A stretch of DNA of 64,000 bases, taken from Nonomuraea montanisoli (GTDB lineage: Bacteria > Actinomycetota > Actinomycetes > Streptosporangiales > Streptosporangiaceae). The stretch lies in assembly GCF_013363975.1 (NCBI RefSeq), contig NZ_JABWGN010000007.1:186001-250000 (forward strand), given 5' to 3'. The position numbers and the translations under genes are program-made. The notes beneath the pieces are model-generated. The model ran no database searches. It was not told the DNA's origin and saw only the letters and a list, made by a program, of their open reading frames with translations. Shown here one piece after another: positions 1-12,123 of this stretch (position 1 is its first letter; every line of letters starts with the position of its first letter).

Positions 1-1
1 C

Positions 2-388
2 CTCGCCCGCCTCGCGATCGCCGTTCTCGCGGTCGCCGGGGTCGCGACCCTTCTCGTCATCGGCGGGCGCGCGCTGTTCCTGTCGCTCGACACCCCTGAG
101 CGGGCCGAGCCGCAGCGCGCCACCGCCGAGCCGACGGCCGGCGCTCAGGTGCCGACCGTGCGCCTCGAATGCGTGGCCGACACCTGCCCTCTCGTCACGG
201 TACGGGTGCCGGGCGGCGACGTGCTGCAGTATCGCGACATGACCAGGGGCGAGGAGGTCCGCTACTTCCAGCCGGAGCTCGACGTGGTGCTCACGGACGC
301 GGCCACGGTCCGGGTCACCGAGAACGGCAAGCCGCGGGCCCAGGGCAAGGCGGGCGAGCGCGAGGCGTTCACGGTCAAGGCGCCCTGA
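2..388 (+). CDS. C-terminal part of a single-pass membrane protein (5' end outside window)
   Basis: The reading frame is open from base 2 and stops at 386-388. The visible part starts inside an alanine/valine/leucine-rich membrane helix (about 25 residues, bases 2-80), followed by a short Pro/Ala linker. A compact domain of about 80 residues follows, with two cysteines and beta-strand-like alternation, ending in EAFTVKAP. This layout (helix, linker, small beta domain) resembles the C-terminal DUF4115/RodZ-like module of actinobacterial membrane proteins. That assignment is inference because the N-terminal part is missing. A GTG at 149 could be taken as a start, but the open frame upstream encodes a good membrane segment, so truncation by the window edge is more likely. 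Confidence 0.72.
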   Translation, partial: LARLAIAVLAVAGVATLLVIGGRALFLSLDTPERAEPQRATAEPTAGAQVPTVRLECVADTCPLVTVRVPGGDVLQYRDMTRGEEVRYFQPELDVVLTDAATVRVTENGKPRAQGKAGEREAFTVKAP

Positions 389-443
389 CCCGACCCGGGC
401 TCGGACCCCGGGCAGGGTCGCTCGGAGTCGCCGGCCGGGTCGC

Positions 444-977
444 TCAGAGTCCCAGGTCGGAGAGCGTGTACGCGCTGCGGTACTCCAGCCCCTCCTCGGC
501 CATGCGCGCGGCCGCGCCGCGGTCGACGATCGTGGCCACGGCCACCACCTCGGCGCCCGCCTCGCGCAGGGCCTCCACGGCCGTCAGCGGCGACGCGCCG
601 GTCGTCGAGGTGTCCTCGAGCACGAGCACGCGCCGGCCCTTCACCTCGGGGCCTTCCACGCGCCGCTGGAGGCCGTGCGCCTTCTGCGTCTTGCGCACCA
701 CGAACGCGTCCAGCCTGCGCCCCCGCGCCGCCGCCGCGTGCAGCATCGCCGCGGCCACCGGGTCGGCGCCCAGCGTGAGCCCGCCCACGGCGTCGTACGC
801 GAGATCCTCGGTGAGGTCCAGCATCACCCTGCCCACGAGCGGCGCCGCCACGGCGTCGAGCGTGATGCGGCGCAGGTCCAGGTAGAAGTCGGCCTCCTGC
901 CCGGAGGAGAGCACCACCTTGCCGTGGACCACGGCCTTGTTCTCGATCTCGGCCAGCAGGTCGTCGCGATCCGTCAT
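444..977 (-). CDS. pyrE: Orotate phosphoribosyltransferase
   Basis: The 177-residue protein begins MTDRDDLLAEI. It carries the phosphoribosyltransferase signature: a hydrophobic run into VLEDTSTTGAS (PRPP-binding loop with the two acidic residues) and the FYLDLRR/TLGADPVAAAM segments typical of PyrE. The enzyme joins orotate to PRPP to give OMP in pyrimidine synthesis, in the cytoplasm. The frame stays open up to 1127, but that extension would overlap the divergent sigma-factor gene and has no family similarity, so the ATG at 975-977 is chosen. Length matches short actinobacterial PyrE proteins. It is transcribed away from the sigma factor, leaving 131 bp between the starts. Confidence 0.95.
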   Translation of the reverse strand: MTDRDDLLAEIENKAVVHGKVVLSSGQEADFYLDLRRITLDAVAAPLVGRVMLDLTEDLAYDAVGGLTLGADPVAAAMLHAAAARGRRLDAFVVRKTQKAHGLQRRVEGPEVKGRRVLVLEDTSTTGASPLTAVEALREAGAEVVAVATIVDRGAAARMAEEGLEYRSAYTLSDLGL

Positions 978-1108
978 GCGCCCAAGCTTAGGGGCCTGAT
1001 CGGGGCGCGTTCCCTCCGGTCCGCAGGTAAAGGCGCCTCGGGGGTTTGACCATGCCCACGGCTGCGGAATGACTCGGCGAGGCAACGAATCGTAATCGCG
1101 AGGTGACC

Positions 1109-4100
1109 ATGTGTATTGCATCACCACAGAGCGATGCCGAACTCCTCGAAGCCGTCAAAGTGGGCAATGCCGCCGCCTACCGCCTGCTCCAGGACCGTCA
1201 CGTGCCCGCCGCCCGCGCGCTGGCCCGCCACCTCGTACGCGGGGAGGCGGAGGTGGAGGACGTGGTGGCCGAGGCGTTCACCAGGGTCCTCGACCTGGTC
1301 GGCCGGGGGGCCGGGCCGGAGGACGCCTTCCGCACCTACCTGCTGACCGTGGTGCGGCGCACCGTCCACGACCGGGCGCGGGTCGAGAGCCGCCGGGTGA
1401 CGCCGGACGACCCGTTCGACCCCGCCGTGCCGTTCGTCGACCCGGCGCTCGCGGGGCTGGAGAGGTCGATGCTCGCCCGGGCGTTCCTGTCGCTGCCCGA
1501 GCGGTGGCGGGCGGTGCTGTGGCACGTCGAGGTCGAACGCGCCGGTCCCGCCGAGGTGGCGCCGCTGCTGGGGCTGTCGCGGGGCGAGGTGTCACCGCTG
1601 GCCTACCAGGCCCGCGAGGGGCTGAGGCAGGCGTACGTGCGGCTGTACCTGTCCGCCTCGCCCGACCCCGCGTGCGTGCCGGTGCTGGGCCGGATGGCGG
1701 CGCAGGTGCGGGGCGGGCTGTCGCGGCGCGACTCCAGGACGGTGACGACGCACGCGCGCGGCTGCGCCCGCTGCCACGCGGTGCTGACCGAGCTCACGGA
1801 CATCGGCGCGGGGCTCCGGGTGGTGGTCGGGCCCCTGCTGGTCGGCCCGGCCTTCCCCGAGTACGCGGCGGACCCGTCGCGCGCCCCGGCGGGGGCGCCG
1901 GCGTCGGCGCTGCTGCGGGTCACGGTGACACCCCGGCACGCGGACGAGGGTGCCGCGTTCTGGGGGAGGGACGACGAGGACGCGGACACGGACGAGGCGG
2001 CGGAAGCGGAGGAGGAGGACCTCGCCTTCTGGGAATCCGTGGCGGACCGGGCGGGCGGGGAGGATGCGCGGGGCGGCGCCGCCGAGAGGGGCGGCGCCGC
2101 CGAGAGGGGCGGCGTCGGCGGTGATGGGGCCGAGAGGGGCGGCGTCGGCGGTGATGGGGCCGAGAGGGGCGGCGTCGGCGGTGATGGGGCCGACAGCGGC
2201 GGCGCCGGGGCTGGTGGGGCCGAGAGGGGTGGCGGCGGAGGCGGTGGGGCCGACGGTGGCGGTCGCGACGCGGGAGACGCTGAGGCCGAAGGCGGTGAGG
2301 GGGAGGCCGGCGCCTGTGGGGCGCGCCGGAGCCCGCGCCTGGTCGGCTGGCTTCAGCGCGTGGCGGCGAGCCCGCGGGTGGCCATGGCGGGTGGCGCGGC
2401 GGTGGCCGTCGCCGCGGCCACGACGTTCGCCGTCGCCTCCGGGAGCCGGACGGTCGAACGGATCGCCACCTCGCCCATGGCGCACCCGCTCGGGTCCGAG
2501 CGGTCGCCGCTGACCGTGGTGGAGCCGGACCCGATCTCACCGCCCGGCCCAGGGGACATGACCGGCGGGGACGCGGCCCGCCTGCGTGCCACGATCGACC
2601 CGCTCGGGGCGCTGGTGCGGGGCCGGTCCGGCATCGTGGCGATACGGCTGCGCAACTACGGCAGGGGGCCGAGCGCGGGTGTGAAGGCGATGGTGGACCT
2701 GCCTCCGGGGATCACGATGATGCCCCCGGGCAGCCGCGGCCATGGCGCCGTGCTGGGCCCGGCGACCCCGCCACGGCGCACTCCGCCCCGCGACGCCGTC
2801 CCACCCGAGGACGACCCCTCGGGCCGCGACGACCCCTCGCGACGTGGCGACTCTTCGGGGCGTGACGGGGCGGGGGAGCACGGTGGCGTGCCCGGACGGG
2901 AAGCCGCCCCCGATGATCTGGGCGACTTGCTCGACCTCGGCACCCCACCGAGCCTCGGCACCCCTCCGAGCCTCGGCACCGCACCGAGCGACGGCACCGC
3001 ACCGAGCCTCGGCACCGCACCGAGCGACGGAACCGCACCACGCCACGGCACCCCACCGAGCCCCGGCGTCGCGCCTCGCGGAGCGGGGGCGTCAGGCGGA
3101 GCGGAGGCGGCGGACGGGGGCGCGTCCTCGCGCCGCCACCGGCACGGCGCCGGTTCGCCGAGGTCGTCCGGTGGCGGATCCGCCGATCCCCGCCCGTCAG
3201 GCGGCGCGGTCGCCAGGTGGACGTGCCGGGCGGTGCCGGAGGGCGCGCGGTGCGTCCGAGGGCCCCTGGAGGCCGGTGGCAGCACGGTGCTGCTCCTGCG
3301 CGTCCAGGTGGCCGCCGCCGCCGCGGACGGTGCTGCTCCGGCCGTGCGGATCAGGGCCGGGCGGGTGCGGACGGCGGCCCGGGCCGCGACGGGGGTGCGG
3401 CCGTCGGGGGCGCCCGCGAGGTTCGCCACGGAGGGCAAGGTCTCGGTCATGGCGATCGGCAACTCCCTGCTGACCTGCCCCGGCGGTCAGAGCGGCTGCG
3501 CCGCGGCCAGGCGGCGCGAGGGCGCCAGGCGCGACAACGACCTGTGGTCGATGGTCCCGCTCGACGCCGACCGGACCGGCTCCACGGCCGCCTCCAGCGC
3601 CGCGCGCCTGCGGATGCCGCGCGGCGGCCGGATCGTGTGGGCGGGGCTCTACTGGTCGGCCGGCGGGAGCGTCCCGGGGCCGATCAGGCTCAGGCCGCCG
3701 GGCCACCGGAGGTACGAGCCGGTGCGGCCGGACGAGGTGGAGGACGCCACGCTGCCGTCGGGCCCGGCCTACCAGGCGTTCGCCGACGTCACCGGCCTGG
3801 TGGCCGCCTCCAGGAGGGAGGGGGAGTGGTGGGCGGCCGACGCGCCCATGCTGCCGGGGGTGTCCCGGCACGCCGGATGGAGCCTCGTGGTCATCGCGAC
3901 CGACCCCGGCCGGCCGTACACCAGGACGGTCGTCCTCGACGGGGCCGTCGCGACCGGCGACGGGAGCGCCCCGCTGCGACTCCCGCTCGACGGCCTCGCG
4001 CCCGGCCGGACGTCCGGCGCGACTCCGGACGCGACTCCCGGCGGGACGACGCCCGGACGGACGGGCGTGACTCCGGGCGGGACGACGCCCGGACGGACGG

Positions 4101-4411
4101 GCGTGACCCCCGGCGGGACGGCGTCGCGACGGACGCCGGCGCGGGTGCGGCTGGTGACGTGGGAGGGGGACGCCGAACTGGACGGCGACGCGGTGTCGGC
4201 CGGTGGCGGCCCCCTGGTTCCGGCGGGCGGCGACCGCGACCCCGCCAACCCGTTCGACGGCTCCTCCGGCGGGGCCGCGGGCATGACGTTCGGCGTGGAC
4301 GTGGACACGTTCGAGACGGACCTCGGGGACGATCCCGCCCTCACCATTACCAGCGAGAAAGATGCGATTTTGTTTGGAATTGCCGCTGTCAGCGCCCGTA
4401 CGCGTCAGTAA
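1109..4411 (+). CDS. Giant membrane-tethered ECF sigma factor with zinc finger and ectodomain
   Basis: This 1100-residue protein starts as an ECF sigma factor: region 2 lies at about residues 5-70 and region 4 at about 120-180 (LPERWRAVLWHVEVE and a helix-turn-helix). An anti-sigma-like zinc motif H-x3-C-x2-C follows (H215, C219, C222). Then come an acidic and glycine-rich repeat region, one Ala/Val-rich membrane helix (about 424-446), proline/threonine-rich linkers with two more repeat blocks, and two probable extracellular beta domains. The last contains AGLYWSAGG and HAGWSLVVIATDP, a pattern of actinobacterial surface-protein domains. ATG 1109 is preferred over GTG 1103 because GAGG (1100-1103) sits 5 nt before it. 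No separate anti-sigma gene is nearby. Sigma factors with fused anti-sigma and membrane parts are known in actinobacterial ECF groups. The ligand and mode of release are unknown. Confidence 0.88.
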   Translation: MCIASPQSDAELLEAVKVGNAAAYRLLQDRHVPAARALARHLVRGEAEVEDVVAEAFTRVLDLVGRGAGPEDAFRTYLLTVVRRTVHDRARVESRRVTPDDPFDPAVPFVDPALAGLERSMLARAFLSLPERWRAVLWHVEVERAGPAEVAPLLGLSRGEVSPLAYQAREGLRQAYVRLYLSASPDPACVPVLGRMAAQVRGGLSRRDSRTVTTHARGCARCHAVLTELTDIGAGLRVVVGPLLVGPAFPEYAADPSRAPAGAPASALLRVTVTPRHADEGAAFWGRDDEDADTDEAAEAEEEDLAFWESVADRAGGEDARGGAAERGGAAERGGVGGDGAERGGVGGDGAERGGVGGDGADSGGAGAGGAERGGGGGGGADGGGRDAGDAEAEGGEGEAGACGARRSPRLVGWLQRVAASPRVAMAGGAAVAVAAATTFAVASGSRTVERIATSPMAHPLGSERSPLTVVEPDPISPPGPGDMTGGDAARLRATIDPLGALVRGRSGIVAIRLRNYGRGPSAGVKAMVDLPPGITMMPPGSRGHGAVLGPATPPRRTPPRDAVPPEDDPSGRDDPSRRGDSSGRDGAGEHGGVPGREAAPDDLGDLLDLGTPPSLGTPPSLGTAPSDGTAPSLGTAPSDGTAPRHGTPPSPGVAPRGAGASGGAEAADGGASSRRHRHGAGSPRSSGGGSADPRPSGGAVARWTCRAVPEGARCVRGPLEAGGSTVLLLRVQVAAAAADGAAPAVRIRAGRVRTAARAATGVRPSGAPARFATEGKVSVMAIGNSLLTCPGGQSGCAAARRREGARRDNDLWSMVPLDADRTGSTAASSAARLRMPRGGRIVWAGLYWSAGGSVPGPIRLRPPGHRRYEPVRPDEVEDATLPSGPAYQAFADVTGLVAASRREGEWWAADAPMLPGVSRHAGWSLVVIATDPGRPYTRTVVLDGAVATGDGSAPLRLPLDGLAPGRTSGATPDATPGGTTPGRTGVTPGGTTPGRTGVTPGGTASRRTPARVRLVTWEGDAELDGDAVSAGGGPLVPAGGDRDPANPFDGSSGGAAGMTFGVDVDTFETDLGDDPALTITSEKDAILFGIAAVSARTRQ
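2101..2250 (+). repeat. 30-bp in-frame tandem repeat in sigma-factor gene
   Basis: Three perfect 30-bp units (2101-2190) are followed by two degenerate ones (2191-2250). They encode a glycine-rich decapeptide with E/D, R and V, between the zinc finger and the membrane helix. The repeats are probably a flexible cytoplasmic spacer that is prone to length change. Confidence 0.9.
2941..3066 (+). repeat. 18-bp in-frame tandem repeat in sigma-factor gene
   Basis: Seven consecutive 18-bp units encode a six-residue Thr/Ala-Pro-Ser-Leu/Asp-Gly motif. The repeats lie outside the predicted membrane helix, so they would form an extracellular, possibly wall-spanning linker. Confidence 0.88.
4033..4120 (+). 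repeat. 36-bp in-frame tandem repeat in sigma-factor gene
   Basis: Two nearly identical 36-bp units (4033-4068 and 4069-4104) and a partial third encode a Thr-Pro-Gly-Gly-Arg-rich peptide. The repeat interrupts the C-terminal ectodomain. Confidence 0.85.
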
Positions 4412-4598
4412 CCATAAACCCGGACAAACTGGTACGGTCTTCATGAATCATCTGGCGTATGCCCGGGCCGGTGGCGAATCGTCGGGATTAACCCTCGGAC
4501 GATCACCCGCTTTCACTACCCTGAGAAAGGGCCGCCAGTCCGGCTCTGACGGTGCAGAGCCAGTGAGGTCGGACCATCAGGAAAGGGGCGGTGTCACA

Positions 4599-5906
4599 GT
4601 GGATCGCTGCGCGCTGTTCGTGGACGCCGGCTACCTGCTGGCCGACGGCGCGATGGCCGTGCATGGGACCCGTCATCGCGAGGCGGTCGCGTGGGACTAC
4701 CCGGGTCTGCTCCAGCTCATGAGCAACCTCGCGCGGGAGCGCACCGGGCTGCCGCTGCTGCGCTGCTACTGGTACGAGGCGACGGTCGAGGGCCGCCGCA
4801 CCCCGGAGCACGACGTCCTCGCCGACATCCCGGGCCTCAAGCTGCGCCTGTCGCGCATCCGGCCGGGCCGGCGCGAGGGCGTGGACGCCCAGGTCCACCG
4901 CGACCTCATGACGCTCGCCCGCAACAACGCCATCTGCGACGCGGTGGTCGTCAGCGGCGACGAGGACCTCGCTCAGGTTGTCTGCGACGCGCAGGACCTC
5001 GGCATCCGGGTGACCGTGGTGCACATCGCCACCGAGGGCGCCTGGGCCGTCTCGCGCGCCCTGCGCCAGGAGGGCGACGACCTCATCGAGCTGGGCAACG
5101 TCCACCTGCGGCCGTTCGTCAACCTGGTGACCGGCATCAGCGAGGTCTCCAACGGCCACCACCCGCTCTCCAACGGCCACGCCGCCGCGCACGCCGCGAC
5201 CCACTCGCTGCCGCCCGCGCCGCCGCCGTCCTCGTCCCTGCCCACGCCGCTGCCCGCGCCCAAGCCGAGCGGCAGCCACGCCGCGCCGCCGACGACCTCG
5301 TCCCCGGCGCTGCCCGCCACGCCCGAGGCGCAGCCGTCGTCCGGTCGCGGCCAGTCCTCGACGCCGTCGCCGTCGCCGACCTACTACCACCAGGAGCCGG
5401 CGAGCCAGGCCCCGGCGACCGGGCCCATCCCGCAGCAGCAGCCGGCGTCGCCGCAGTCGCCGTCCACCGGGCAGTTCGCCGCGCAGCCGTCCAACGGCTC
5501 CTACCAGCAGCCGTCGAACGGCTCCTACCAGCAACCGGCCAACGGCGCCTACCAGCAGCCGTCGCAGCCCGCGCAGCCGTCGAACGGCTCCTACCAGGCG
5601 TTCGGCGCCTTCACCGGCCCGCAGTCCACGCCGCCGACTCCTCCCTCGACCTCGCAGGCCACCACCCTGGCCGACGCCGTGAAGGCCGCGCACCGCGAAG
5701 GCCACGACTTCGGCGAGTCGGTCGCGCGTGACGCGCCCGCGCTGTGGCTGGAGGCCGTGCTGGCGCGCAAGCCGCGCATGCCGTCGGACCTGGAGGCCAG
5801 GCTGCTGCAGGGCTCGTCACTGCCGATCGACTTCCTGCTGCACGACGAGGTCCGCCACGCCCTGCGCCGCGGCTTCTGGGACGCCCTCGAACGCGCCCGT
5901 CACTGA
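4599..5906 (+). CDS. NYN (PIN-like) domain protein with proline/glutamine-rich linker
   Basis: The 435-residue protein begins with a NYN/DUF88 domain (about residues 1-185). Acidic residues expected of a PIN-like metal site are visible: FVDAGYLL near the N-terminus, DAQVHRDL, and VVSGDEDL. These proteins are predicted RNA nucleases related to LabA. A low-complexity region (about 190-375) rich in P, S, Q and A contains an SNGSYQQP-type repeat, and a conserved alpha-helical C-terminal domain (about 380-435) closes the protein. GTG 4599 is taken as the start because AAGGGG (4583-4588) precedes it at normal spacing. The frame is open upstream but shows no domain. The substrate is unknown. Confidence 0.87.
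   Translation: MDRCALFVDAGYLLADGAMAVHGTRHREAVAWDYPGLLQLMSNLARERTGLPLLRCYWYEATVEGRRTPEHDVLADIPGLKLRLSRIRPGRREGVDAQVHRDLMTLARNNAICDAVVVSGDEDLAQVVCDAQDLGIRVTVVHIATEGAWAVSRALRQEGDDLIELGNVHLRPFVNLVTGISEVSNGHHPLSNGHAAAHAATHSLPPAPPPSSSLPTPLPAPKPSGSHAAPPTTSSPALPATPEAQPSSGRGQSSTPSPSPTYYHQEPASQAPATGPIPQQQPASPQSPSTGQFAAQPSNGSYQQPSNGSYQQPANGAYQQPSQPAQPSNGSYQAFGAFTGPQSTPPTPPSTSQATTLADAVKAAHREGHDFGESVARDAPALWLEAVLARKPRMPSDLEARLLQGSSLPIDFLLHDEVRHALRRGFWDALERARH
5487..5597 (+). repeat. 24-bp repeat encoding PSNGSYQQ units
   Basis: Three consecutive 24-bp units (5487-5558), an 18-bp spacer, and a fourth unit (5577-5597) lie in frame in the NYN-protein linker. The encoded peptide is a Gln/Tyr-rich, prion-like disordered sequence. 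Confidence 0.8.
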
Positions 5907-5917
5907 AGGAAGGGGCC

Positions 5918-7072
5918 TCACCAGCGCAGCAGCGCGCCCACCCCGCCGTACGGCGCCAGGGCGCCCGCCGCGTGGGCGTGGACGATCGTCACCTCGGCCC
6001 GGCTCTCCAGCGCCCGCTCGATCATGCGCTCCCCGAGGTCCGGCTCGTCCGTGGTGACCACGCCCTGCGGCACCTGGTCGGCCGGGTAGAGGAACCCGTC
6101 CGGCCCCCGGCCGCCGTGCCAGTGCCCGTTCTCGTCGACGAGCAGGCGGCCCACCCGTCCCTCGTTGAGCACCGCGAGCGTCTGGGCCGCTCCGAGCACG
6201 GCGCGCCCACCGGACAGGGTCGTGTCCACGGCCCGCTGGACCAGCTCGGCGTCCCGGCGGACCCGCACCGTGACCAGCTCCTCGACGATCCGGTTCACCA
6301 CGTCGGCGGCCGGGCCGTCCGGCACGACCTTGTCCACCCGCACCGGGTCGAGGGGGCGCAGCGCGCCGGCCAGCGCCGAGGTGAGCCGCGGGTCGCCGAC
6401 CAGCAGCACGTCCTCCCAGCCCAGGGCGTCGACCCGGCCGGTGATCTCGGGGGCGATCGCGTACAGGTGGCGCACCAGGTTCTCCTCGGCACGCCGCCGG
6501 AACAGGTCGCGGTGGACCGACGAGCGCTGGTCCGTCCCGGCCCGCGCGGGTCCGCGCATCTCGCGCCAGTCGTCGGAGTCCAGGTCGTACGCGGACCGGT
6601 GGACCTCCTCGGCCTTGCCGTACCGGTAGTCGATGAGCCGGACGCCGTCCCGGCGGACGACGGCCACGCCGGCGGGGGCGCTGGTGGCCATCGCGGTGAG
6701 CATGGGGCGCACGTACGCGGTGGACTCCAGCACCGCGTACGTGCCGAAGGGGATCTGCAGGGACGTCCGCTGGATCTCCTCCGAGCAGACCGGGGCGAAC
6801 AGCGCCCGCCCGATCCCGGGCTCGGAAGGGTCGACGAGCCTGTCGATCTCGGGTTCGAGGGCGTCCAGGTGCTCCAGCACGGTGAAGCGCCGGATCCGTT
6901 CGGGCCAGGCGGACACCTGGGCGCGTATGGCGGCGAGCTCGTCGCGGAGCCGGATCTCCCAGGCGGGCCGGATGCCCGGGTCCACCCGCGGTCCCGCGGT
7001 GACGTACAGCGACACGACGCCCATCTCGTCCTTCATGGCGACGAGCTCGCGGAGGAAGCCATCATCATGCAT
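5918..7072 (-). CDS. baeRF-family (archaeal eRF1-like) protein
   Basis: The protein is about 384 residues and resembles the bacterial eRF1-like (baeRF) superfamily. An N-terminal segment ends in VVSLYVTAG, a middle alpha/beta domain includes VAVVRRDGVRLIDYRYGKAEEV, and a C-terminal eRF1 domain-3/L7Ae-like fold ends in VTIVHAHAAGALAPYGGVGALLRW. Members are thought to act on ribosomes or peptidyl-tRNA, and the exact activity here is unknown. ATG 7072 has AGGAGA eight bases upstream. An in-frame ATG at 7093 with GGAAGG upstream is an alternative that adds seven residues. It converges with the NYN gene with an 11-bp gap. Confidence 0.82.
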   Translation of the reverse strand: MHDDGFLRELVAMKDEMGVVSLYVTAGPRVDPGIRPAWEIRLRDELAAIRAQVSAWPERIRRFTVLEHLDALEPEIDRLVDPSEPGIGRALFAPVCSEEIQRTSLQIPFGTYAVLESTAYVRPMLTAMATSAPAGVAVVRRDGVRLIDYRYGKAEEVHRSAYDLDSDDWREMRGPARAGTDQRSSVHRDLFRRRAEENLVRHLYAIAPEITGRVDALGWEDVLLVGDPRLTSALAGALRPLDPVRVDKVVPDGPAADVVNRIVEELVTVRVRRDAELVQRAVDTTLSGGRAVLGAAQTLAVLNEGRVGRLLVDENGHWHGGRGPDGFLYPADQVPQGVVTTDEPDLGERMIERALESRAEVTIVHAHAAGALAPYGGVGALLRW

Positions 7073-7210
7073 CAGATCGGTTCTCCTCTGCATCGGATCC
7101 TTCCGACTGTAGAGAACCGAAAAGCGGATAAATCAAGACGTTATGGGACGTTGTAGGATATTGTCCCCGGTTTTACTCCAAAGGCTGCAATTTGGCTATT
7201 TCTCGGCGCG

Positions 7211-7840
7211 TCACGACAGCGCGTCGAAGCCGGCCCGCAGGGAGGTCACCCGCTCCGTCAGGTCGCCCAGCGGGATCGTCAGCGCCGGGTCCGGCGACTT
7301 GCGGGCCAGCTCCCGGACCCGGGCCAGCTCCTCCTCCACCGCGGTCAGCCGCCGCGACAGCTCCGGCAGCACCGACGCCGGCTCGCTGAAGCCCGGCGGC
7401 AGCTCGCCCGCCACCCGCTCGCGCAGCAACGCCCCCTGCTCGGCCAGCCGCTTGTTCATGTTGTACAGCTCGATGAACACCGACACCTTGGCCCGCAGCA
7501 CCCACGGGTCGAACGGCTTGGTGAGGTAGTCGACGGCCCCCGCCGCGTAGCCGCGGAAGGCGTAGTCGGGGGCACTGTCGACCACGGTCAGGAAGATGAT
7601 CGGGATGTTGCGCGTGCGCTCGCGCCGCTTGATGTGCGCGGCCGTCTCGAAGCCGTCCATGCCCGGCATGCGCACGTCGAGCAGGATGAGCGCGAACTCG
7701 GTGTTGAGCAGGGCCTTGAGCGCCTCCTCGCCCGACCGGGCGCGCACCGGCACCAGGTCGAGCGAGCTGAGGATGGCCTCAAGGGCGATCAGGTTCTCCT
7801 CGCGGTCGTCGACCAGGAGGATCTTGGCTCGATCCGTCAT
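7211..7840 (-). CDS. Stand-alone response regulator with coiled-coil tail
   Basis: The 209-residue protein has an N-terminal receiver domain (about residues 5-125) with ILLVDDREEN acidic pocket, phospho-acceptor Asp in LILLDVRMPGMDG, and the Thr and Lys of FLTVVD and YLTKPFDP. After it there is no DNA-binding domain, only a helical heptad-rich tail (about 125-209, RLTAVEEELARVRELARK). It starts 3 bp after the hybrid-kinase stop, so the two are co-transcribed. The tail may mediate dimerisation or contact with the kinase or the SpoIIE phosphatase encoded nearby. Confidence 0.93.
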   Translation of the reverse strand: MTDRAKILLVDDREENLIALEAILSSLDLVPVRARSGEEALKALLNTEFALILLDVRMPGMDGFETAAHIKRRERTRNIPIIFLTVVDSAPDYAFRGYAAGAVDYLTKPFDPWVLRAKVSVFIELYNMNKRLAEQGALLRERVAGELPPGFSEPASVLPELSRRLTAVEEELARVRELARKSPDPALTIPLGDLTERVTSLRAGFDALS

Positions 7841-7843
7841 GGA

Positions 7844-12004
<4,161 letters not shown>

Positions 12005-12123
12005 AGGCCCTCCTTGACGCGCGGGGTGCCGCTTGAGTGGTTCAAGTCTGTCACGTTGTGTAGCTCGTAGTCCTGTCCTTGGATTTACCCCAAGTCAGTG
12101 GGAAGTGTGGTAGGCACGTTGGG

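Noticed and set aside
2101..2250. Regular 30-bp repeats as a possible CRISPR array
   Set aside because: Units are contiguous without spacers, in frame inside a coding gene, and no cas genes are near.
3197..4444. A 415-codon minus-strand frame opposite the sigma-factor ectodomain
   Set aside because: Arg/Gly/Pro-rich antisense frame caused by high GC. The plus strand has domains and a ribosome binding site.
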